DNA of 26,290 bases, taken from Amoebophrya sp. AT5.2. Taxonomy: Eukaryota; Sar; Dinophyceae; Syndiniales; Amoebophryaceae. This document shows, one piece after another, positions 19,868 to 26,290 of this stretch. Position numbers and translations under genes: made by a program. Below the pieces are notes generated by a model. That model was not told the DNA's origin. It searched no databases and saw nothing but the letters and a program-made list of their open reading frames with translations. The stretch lies in contig RXOD01004196.1 in assembly GCA_005223375.1 (NCBI GenBank), positions 1-26,290 on the forward strand. Reading direction: 5' to 3'. Numbering within the stretch: the first letter of the stretch is position 1; each line of letters starts with the position of its first letter.

Positions 19868-20692
19868 CGCCGATCGCTGAACGGTTGAAATTTTTGCGGC
19901 CACCGATTGCGAGTAAGTTGCGATGGAAAAGAACACGAAGTCACTAGGTTTGTCGCTGCGAAGTCAACACCCGGCGGCACGAAAGACGGTGGAATGCAAG
20001 CGCCGAGTGGCAATGTGGCTTCGTCGTCTACGTCTTTCACTGTACAGCTGAGAGAGACACCGGCTTTACGTTTACCTACGGCGAAATAAATTTAACTAGT
20101 ACCCTAATTTTCTGACCGATAAAGGCGGCGGAAAAAAAGTCTGCTGGAGTCGATTGTTTCAAAAGAATTCGTGTTGGTCTTGGTTGAGGCTCTTTGCTGG
20201 GGGTAGTGGTCTACGACTATCACAACAGGATCCATCAGGAAGTACTTAAGTACCCAAAAAACAGAATCCCAATCAATCGGCCCTGACGGAAGCGGGCATG
20301 CCACACGAAAGCGAGACGACCCAATCGATCAAACATGCGAGACAGAAGACGTCCACCGGAACAACAACAATGGGCGCTCCATGCATGGCCGAGCGTCGAC
20401 TGACACGAGTAGGAAAAGCTGCTTTCAGAAGCACGTACAGGTACACGTTGTAGAAGGTGGAGAACGTGATATCGATATAAGTAGGAAGCAACCGACGTGA
20501 AGATCTAGGCAACGTTGCGGCGAATGAATCGAGGCGACACTCGTCACCTCAGGAGCGACCGCTCTCTCATGAACCAACGACAAAACTAAAAATACAGCGA
20601 TGCACGGAAAACCACGCATACCACAGTACCAGCGAGTCGGGTAAGTCCAAAGATACAACAAGCGATCATCTTCAGGGAGCGCAGGGAAGTGC

Positions 20693-21103
20693 TCATTTTT
20701 CAGCTGTCGCGTTTTCCAAAATTACTTCATCGGTGATTTCATTTTGTTTTTGGAGCGAGACGTCTGATGTTACCAGACGTCTGCATAGCCTCCTTGGACA
20801 TTTTAAAAGGCCCCCGAGTTGTCTTCTGAAGATCGCGCGCATCATCCACAACACCGCGTCCGGTAAAATGCAGTTGTTCGTCAAGAAGTGATGTTGATGT
20901 AGTGGACGAAATTCACCCGTCGCTTGACGGTCGAACAAGTTGTTGAGGTTGACCGCGAAGAAGTATGAGTATGTCAGGCGCTCTAAAAACTGCTCAAGCC
21001 AGAAACTGCGGGAAAAGGAGGCATACAGGAGAAAGTACGCCACCCTCCCACAGCACCAGCACCCGCTCATCCACGCTTGTTCATCTTCATCATAGATAAA
21101 CAT
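20693..21103 (-). CDS. Doubtful small open frame downstream of the GPR180-like gene
   Basis: An ATG (MFIYDEDEQAWMSGC) lies 18 bases after the GPR180-like stop and opens a 136-residue frame with an aromatic stretch (RVAYFLLYASFSRSFWLEQF) and a charged end. I recognise no family. An open frame of this length could arise by chance in a window this size. It may simply be 3' untranslated sequence. Confidence 0.25.
   Translation of the reverse strand: MFIYDEDEQAWMSGCWCCGRVAYFLLYASFSRSFWLEQFLERLTYSYFFAVNLNNLFDRQATGEFRPLHQHHFLTNNCILPDAVLWMMRAIFRRQLGGLLKCPRRLCRRLVTSDVSLQKQNEITDEVILENATAEK
20758..20782. repeat. Short hairpin
   Basis: AGACGTCTG (20758-20766) and CAGACGTCT (20774-20782) are perfect reverse complements separated by 7 bases. 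It is isolated, not followed by a T run, and has no known role. Confidence 0.8.
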
Positions 21104-21120
21104 AAAGTACAATCGAGAAG

Positions 21121-23775
21121 TCACTCCCCCTTTGCGCCAGCGAAGCCCCACTGTGTCCCGCCCGGCAGGAACGAGCTACCAAGCGTGGACACCTGGTAGA
21201 ACTCCCCCCGTTTGTTCAAAAACAAATTCTCCAGCCATCTCACGCTCACCGCGAACGTGAGAAAGCCGCCGACCACCATCACCTTGTGCCGCAAGTACGC
21301 CGCGAACAAGCCCGCGATCACGTACATCACGGGGTAGCTGAGGAAGTACAAGCTCCCCGCCACGAAGAACCGGTCCAGTATGAAGAGAGACGACGACCAG
21401 GTGGAGGTAAGAAAGTAAAGTACTTACTCGCGATAGGCAACGCGCCGCGGTCTGTAGTCCACTTGGCGATGGCGACTGGCTCATCTGGCTCCTGCGTTAT
21501 AAGGCGCTCTGAACCGCCAGGCGCTTGCGCCGGGCGAGGCGAGACTCAAGGCAGGCGGCACTAGTAGAGCTATGGGGAATACGAATAGAGGGAGCAAGTC
21601 ATGGCAACGGCAACGGCAAGCCAGTCGTGGCTAGAAGAGTACTGATAGAGCCCGCAGGTAGGGCAAAAAGAGCCCCTACAGTGGTCCTGTACTGTCGGCT
21701 GTAGAGCGCAACGGTGCCAGGCCTGCTCACCGCAGAAGGCCGCCTTTGCTCCTAGTATTACAGGCGCAGCCCACCTCTTCTTAGGACCACCGAAGGAGGC
21801 CCCGATGAAGTTGAAGACGAACACCCATCACCTACCACTTCCTCTTTACCCAGTGAAGACAGCCACCTGGTCCCATCGCGTATTCAGGAAGTGGGTCATC
21901 TTGCTCGGCGATTTTGCTTTGGTCGTGAAGAGCGCGTAGCAGAACCAGAAGTAGAGTGCGAACCGGATTGTGAGCACGAAGACTCCGATCGTGCCTTCGT
22001 TTTCGTAGAACTTGTACGAGGCGTCGTCCTTCAGCTTCGAGAAGGCCACGAGGAGTAAATTCACAACAATAATAACAAACACCACGGGGAGCACGATGTC
22101 TAGGTCCCCGAGCGACTTCTGCAGGAGGGTGTAGCCGAGCGCGATCAGGATCAAAAGCGACTGGATGGTCACCTGGATGATCGCCTGCAATAAAGAGTTC
22201 ACCACGTCAAGCACCTTCACGCCGTACCCGTTGTTGGAGTAGACCCAGAGGTGCATGTAGTGGGTGAACGTGCCGATCACCTGCATGAAGATCACCGCGG
22301 TGAGCACCCACACAACGGGGTGGATCTTCTCGTCCTCGGAGCTGCGCTTGAAGTCAAACTTCAAACGCAAGTAGTGGAAGCCGTACACCTGCGAAAAGTT
22401 TTTTCGGAACATATGAAAACACAGAAAGCAGGAAGACAAAGCAAGTCCAACAAGCGATGTTGATGAAACAAAATGTTGATTTAAAAAGTAGTACCCCGAA
22501 CAAGACGAGCTTGAACAAGTAGACCATCATCATGCCGTCCAGCTCCTTGCTAAAATGCGACCCATCGTGCTGCTTCGCCTCAAACTGAAACCTGGGCATG
22601 TCGTGCGGAGTAAGCGTGCGCGTGGGGGAAGAAGCTAAATGGAAACAATAACAAACGTCGGCTATGGCATACACGCGCTATGAAACTGAAAGCAAACGCA
22701 AACCTCCAAATAAAATAAAGCAGTACTTCAGCTTGGTTTTTTCCGGCCATTGTCTGTCGCAGTTGTAGGCCACGAAGTACCACACGTGGGGTCGCACCAC
22801 CTGTTTGAGGGCTCCTTTCTCCCACACGCTCCAGTCTGCGGTTATCCCCGCCGGGATCGTCACTTCCCGCAGGCTCTTCGCGTACTGCACGTAGTCGCAG
22901 ATGTTTTTCGGCTCGTTTGGTCCCTTGTTCGACGAGTAGGAGGCGGCGGTCTCGGGCGAAGTCGTGGGCGGCACGTTGTACTGGTTGCTGTCGAGCCCGT
23001 ACTCCTCCCACTCCTCGTCGAGGAAAATGGCTATCTTCAAGTTCACCGGCTTCTCCAGAACGCCCGCGCGCGCGGTCTGGAACCGCAAGGCATAGGAGCC
23101 TTCGCCGATGTCGTACCCCATCTTTGAGATGTACACGAAGGGCGGGTCGCGGTTCCCCAGGGTCACAGAACCGGAGGTGGTTTTCGCGAAAACGGGATCT
23201 ATGTTGTTCAGGAAAGAGGCGACGGAGACCGTCGAGAAGATGAGACGGAAAATCTTCAGGGGGAAGTTAAAGGCCCTTGCCGGGGGCGGTGACGTCCGGG
23301 AGGACGTGTGGCGATGCTCGTGCTGGTGCTGCGCGCAGGCGTGAATGTCTTCGGGCTGTCTCGCTGCCGCAGGAGGTCTTACTCTCGCGCCGATTGGCCG
23401 CGCTTCGCGACCTCCGCCGCCCCCTCCACGTGAACACGAGCGCCCTGCTCTCTTATGCGTTCCATCTCTTGCTCTGTTCCTCTTCCTGCACTCACCACAC
23501 CTCCGGCGGCTAGTGCTGCAGGACTCTCGCTGCCTTTCCAGCTGGTCTTCGTCACCTGACACGGCGGCCCGCGGGGCGTGCGGTGTTTGGTTCTTGCTCC
23601 AGATGATGACACCAACAGATGAGGATGAGGACGACGACTTATCCCGGCCGCCCTCCGGCGGGTGCTGCGGCGCAGCTCTCCTGCTGCAACCGAGGCGAAG
23701 TCGCGTCGTGCGCGAGCCGCCTGGAGAACATGCACGGCAGAGGCCGGAAGCTGAAACACCAAGATCGCCGGCCAT
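21121..23775 (-). CDS. GPR180/TMEM145-type seven-helix membrane protein (GOST-like)
   Basis: A lumenal or extracellular beta-rich domain followed by seven helices, as in GPR180 (intimal thickness-related receptor) and TMEM145. Exon 1 (start unresolved, ATG at 23775 possible, to about 22723) encodes FPLKIFRLIFSTVSVASFL (signal-like), DPPFVYISKMGYDIGEGSYA and HVWYFVAYNCDRQWPEKTKL. Exon 2 (about 22591-22495) encodes FQFEAKQHDGSHFSKELDG and the first helix. Intron 22494-22389 is GT-AG. Exon 3 (22388 to about 21885) carries four further helices (for example VVWVLTAVIFMQVIGTF, IIQVTIQSLLILIALGYTLL). Exon 4 (about 21378-21121) holds FFVAGSLYFLSYPVMYVIAG and VMVVGGFLTFAVSVRWLENL and ends with TGA. 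Introns 1 and 3 lack in-frame GT-AG ends. The 200 or so residues before the signal-like segment are Arg/Ser-rich and may not be coding. Confidence 0.82.
21379..21884 (-). mobile_element. Introner 2: related TIR element forming the last intron of the GPR180-like gene
   Basis: About 506 bp, bordered by CTG in gene sense on both sides (21887-21885 and 21378-21376). The gene-sense 5' end (TACGCGATGGGACCAGGTGG) resembles the left end of introner 1, including a later AAGTGGTAGGTGATGGG match. The 3' end reads CTCTTCATA, identical to the end of introner 1. The core at 21693-21746 matches introner 1 (AAGGCGGCCTT, CAGGCCTGGCAC, CTACAGCCGACA). Relative to its host gene it lies in the opposite orientation to introner 1. 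Exact removal would join HF to LDRFFVAGS in frame, which fits the family, but no GT-AG pair does this. Confidence 0.75.
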
Positions 23776-24362
23776 TTTATCTTCTTCGTACGAACTCCGA
23801 CGATAAAGAACAGTCCCAGAGCCAGACGAGAATAAAACGCTTTTGTTTTTCATCAGAGATGCATTTTTCTTGCGGCCCTCTCCTTCGTACCAAAACCAAA
23901 TGGCCACGCAATAGACAGAATCAGAAACCCTCGCCCTCCTCCTCCTAGCCATCCCCACGCACAGCCACAGGCAGCTCTCATTCTCTCATGTCCTTCTCCA
24001 TGAAGAATCTTGAGCGGCGCCCTGCCTGCTTTTAAGCCCGCCAACCCCGTGCCCGTAGTGCTTACTGCGGTGCCCGCGCCTACCTCGATTCTCTGCCGTC
24101 ATTGATCTTCATTGCACTCGTTGCATGAAAAAATTGATTCGTTTTCAGAAAGGTGCCGTCTGTGTAAAGCTGATTCGCTTTCGCGTGGCGATGGCCTAAG
24201 TAGAAGTGTGGCCACCGTAGCCAGCCCTCGTTCTGTGATCGCAAAAATGTGCCTCCATGCGCGTTGTGTATCTACTAAGTATTTGGCTCGCTGTTGATCT
24301 TGATGGCCGCCACCGTCATCAGCTTCAGATACGACCTGTGTACTAGACCCCGAAGTCACCCC
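23776..24362. other. Intergenic region, nothing recognised
   Basis: About 0.6 kb between the possible start of the GPR180-like gene and the end of the MGCC gene. The minus frame remains open up to about 23958 but looks non-coding (Arg/Lys-rich, no motif). Confidence 0.45.
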
Positions 24363-24943
24363 TTACGTCAGCATCAACTGTGTAGAGGGCTGTTCCTTGT
24401 GATGCGCTTCGCAGATTGCCAGTACCTCCCGCGCAGTGTCGACCTGAAAATTTCATTTCAACACTTAGAGAGTGAGAGGAAACAGAAAAAAAAAGAAACT
24501 TGGGCGCACTGTAAGTACCTCTCGACAGGCCGGCAGGTCTTCGAGCACGGCGAAGGCTTCGAGGTACTGGTGGTGTTTTCCAAGCGTGAGCGCTTTGTTT
24601 ACCAACCCTTTTATCTTCGCCATTTCGCTTGGCAGCGCGGGGCCCGGAATCGCCTGCGGAGTGGCCGTGGGGTGCTGATGCGGCTAGTGCTGATACGGAT
24701 CGATGCACGAGAAACAAGCTTACAAGAAAAGAAGGTGGACTCCACATACTGACAACAAGTAAGTTGTAGCGTTCTTTCACGGTGAAGAAGAAGAAGTGGC
24801 ACCTCGACGTTGATGCTGGTTCTCGGCACGATAGAAAGTGGCGCTGGAATGGGGGAGGAATAGGGCGGTATTGTGGCAGCGTATGGGTCCGTTTGCTGCT
24901 GGTCGTCTTCGTGGGTGTTGTAGCCGCTGCGGCAACACCCCAT
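24363..24943 (-). CDS. Small MGCC-start protein, likely lipid-anchored, unknown family
   Basis: No family recognised. Exon 1 (24943-24803) starts MGCCRSGYNTHEDDQQQTDP. Gly2 with Cys3 and Cys4 is the usual pattern for N-myristoylation plus palmitoylation, so membrane attachment is likely (inference). Intron 24802-24654 is GAG|GTGCCA to CGCAG|GCG. Exon 2 (24653-24519) encodes a helical segment (AKIKGLVNKALTLGKHHQYL, EAFAVLEDLPACRE). Intron 24518-24444 is only 75 bp (GAG|GTACTT to TTCAG|GTC). Exon 3 (24443-24363) encodes VDTAREVLAICEAHHKEQPS and ends in TAA. The product is about 118 residues. The helical pairs resemble TPR-type repeats, but I cannot assign the fold. All junctions are phase 0 and GT-AG, which supports the model. 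Confidence 0.7.
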
Positions 24944-25485
24944 CTTCGACTTCGATCGTCGATCACGTGTAACGGCCGACTTCGATCGTCGTGTCACGGC
25001 CGTAAGAAATAAGTATCTCTCGCGTGTGTTGACAAGAAAAATGCCATTCCTACTTGTTCTTCGCGAAGTCTTGCAGTAGTTGTAGTTCTTCCAGATACAG
25101 CACAGCCTTGTTCAAATGCCCTTGCACTTCTCCGCGTCTCGGCGTCACAGGCTCGCGCGCCGGTACGCGTACTACGTGCTTCTTCAACTAGGTGTGGTTC
25201 TAGATAGAGGAGACACGTCTCTTGCGGTTGCGTTCTTCTGCGGTCTTGCTTTGAGGATGATTACGCCACTTGGGCCATCCACTTCCCCGAATGGCGACTT
25301 AGCCATGCACGTATCGCAAAAAAATGATGATAAATGCGAATGATTGCTGTTCGAGTGTGATATTGCCGATACCACATTCAGCGTTCTCCGCGTTCATTTT
25401 CATCTTCTCGGACAAGAAGCACAACCTTCTTCCGATAGTGTAGTGGTCGGCTGAAAATGCAAATCTTCTTCATCCAACTCCCATC
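24944..25485. other. Intergenic region between MGCC gene and B9D1
   Basis: About 540 bases with the repeat noted at 24947-25003 and no other recognisable feature. Confidence 0.5.
24947..25003. repeat. Two-unit 30-bp direct repeat just upstream of the MGCC gene
   Basis: CGACTTCGATCGTCG followed by a CACG or TCACGG element occurs at 24947 and again at 24977, ending near ACGGCCG. It lies directly before the start codon in gene sense, so it is in the 5' untranslated or promoter region. It could be a regulatory repeat or chance. Confidence 0.75.
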
Positions 25486-26241
25486 TCACGCCCCGCCGAA
25501 CTCGTAATTGAACTCTTTGTGGCCCTTGGCGAGGACGTTGAAGACCACCTTCACCTTACCTCCCGATTGCACGCGCACCACCTCTCTGCCTTCCGTCCCC
25601 CCAATGATTCGCGGGTCCACGAACTGAGCCGGGCTCCCCATTACCCAACCCAGAAACCGCACCAGCCAGGACCTGTGGTCCGATGGACGTTCAACAACGA
25701 ACAGCAAGAACAGGAGTCCTTGCATAAGTAATTTTGTAAAACGACCACTGAAATCGAAATGTCCGCTCTATGTGCATCGATGATTTTTACAAAATACGTA
25801 AAGAAAGTGGGGCAAAAGTAGGAGGTACGAGCTGATCGGTCGGAAGAGGCGGATGGTTCTGGTGTGTCGTCCGGGCGTGCAGGGGACGTGGATACTTCCG
25901 TAGCCTTTGATCACGCGCCGGTTGCACAGGTCCGTGCCGTACACGGAGACGATTAACCGCGGCCAGCCGTACGCGTTGGTGGTTTTGTACGTGACCCCCA
26001 GCGGGAAGTTCCACACGACCTCGCGCGGGTCCCCGTGGAAGGACTGCGACACCCCGTTGAAGGGCGGGTGGGCCGAGCACGCCAGCTGCGTGATGCCCTG
26101 GGTGGAGCCGTTCACGACGGACCAATCGGAGCCGGACTGAAACGAGAACACGCACATCAGCGGCCCGTTGGACCCGCCGAGCTGGGCGCCCTCCAGTTCG
26201 CCAGTCACCATCAGCTGGAAGGAAGAGGACTCGAGTATGAC
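25486..26241 (-). CDS. B9D1: B9 domain protein 1 (ciliary transition-zone MKS complex), 5' incomplete
   Basis: B9D1 forms part of the Meckel syndrome (MKS) module with B9D2 and MKS1 at the ciliary transition zone, gating entry into the cilium. The visible exon (about 26241-25829) encodes FQLMVTGELEGAQLGG, SDWSVVNGSTQGITQLA, VVWNFPLGVTYKTTNAYGWP, LIVSVYGTDLC and IKGYGSIHVPCTPGRHTRTI, a near-complete B9 (C2-like) domain. Intron 25828-25673 is TC|GTACCT to CACAG|G. Exon 2 (25672-25486) encodes RFLGWVMGSPAQFVDPR, EGREVVRV and VVFNVLAKGHKEFNYEF and ends in TGA. There is no ATG before FQLM in the frame after an upstream TAA, so the first codons probably lie in a separate exon beyond the right edge. 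Confidence 0.93.
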
Positions 26242-26290
26242 GGCCAAATAGACTTCACAGAATTATCTCATGTGTCCCGGATCCCCAAGA

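Larger units (their letters stand above)
19868..21120. other. Intergenic region, mostly empty
   Basis: About 1.25 kb between CDC14 and the GPR180-like gene. It contains one doubtful minus-strand frame (20693-21103, listed separately) and a short hairpin (20758-20782). Nothing else is recognised. Confidence 0.45.

Overview
The window looks like nuclear DNA of an alveolate. My best guess is a dinoflagellate, possibly a compact Syndiniales-type (Amoebophrya-like) genome. This is inferred from gene style; no marker gene proves it. Supporting signs are: nine protein genes that all lie on the minus strand (a unidirectional array), many short introns, several introns whose ends do not fit GT-AG, and introns that are themselves terminal-inverted-repeat (TIR) elements flanked by target-site duplications, known as introners. 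The ciliary gene B9D1 shows the cell makes a cilium or flagellum.

Layout from left to right (transcription runs right to left): a MATE-family transporter with long disordered extensions (1-2789, 3' end outside the window); an unknown single-pass membrane protein (4471-6543); an unknown three-exon protein (8207-9474); an alkaline ceramidase (10642-12749); an RPN10-like gene whose VWA domain breaks off and continues into an unknown sequence (13755-14735); a CDC14 phosphatase in eight exons (16262-19867); a GPR180/TMEM145-type seven-helix receptor (21121 to about 23775); a small MGCC-start protein likely to be lipidated (24363-24943); and B9D1 (25486 to the right edge, 5' incomplete). Intergenic gaps run from about 0.5 to 1.7 kb and contain short tandem repeats but no RNA gene I can defend.

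The most striking region is inside CDC14. Intron 4 is a 412-bp element with TIRs of about 40 bp and an AAGGT target duplication that itself supplies the GT and AG splice sites. A few hundred bases downstream lies a second copy of the same exon region in which this site is uninterrupted, preceded by a perfect 35-bp fold-back. Occupied and empty versions of one intron site therefore sit in the same gene. A relative of the element, in the opposite orientation relative to its gene, forms the last intron of the GPR180-like gene, and a third TIR-bearing intron of a different sequence type lies at CDC14 intron 1.

The genes do not form a pathway. They are an ordinary mixture of housekeeping and membrane genes, and the novelty lies in the intron biology and in the broken RPN10.
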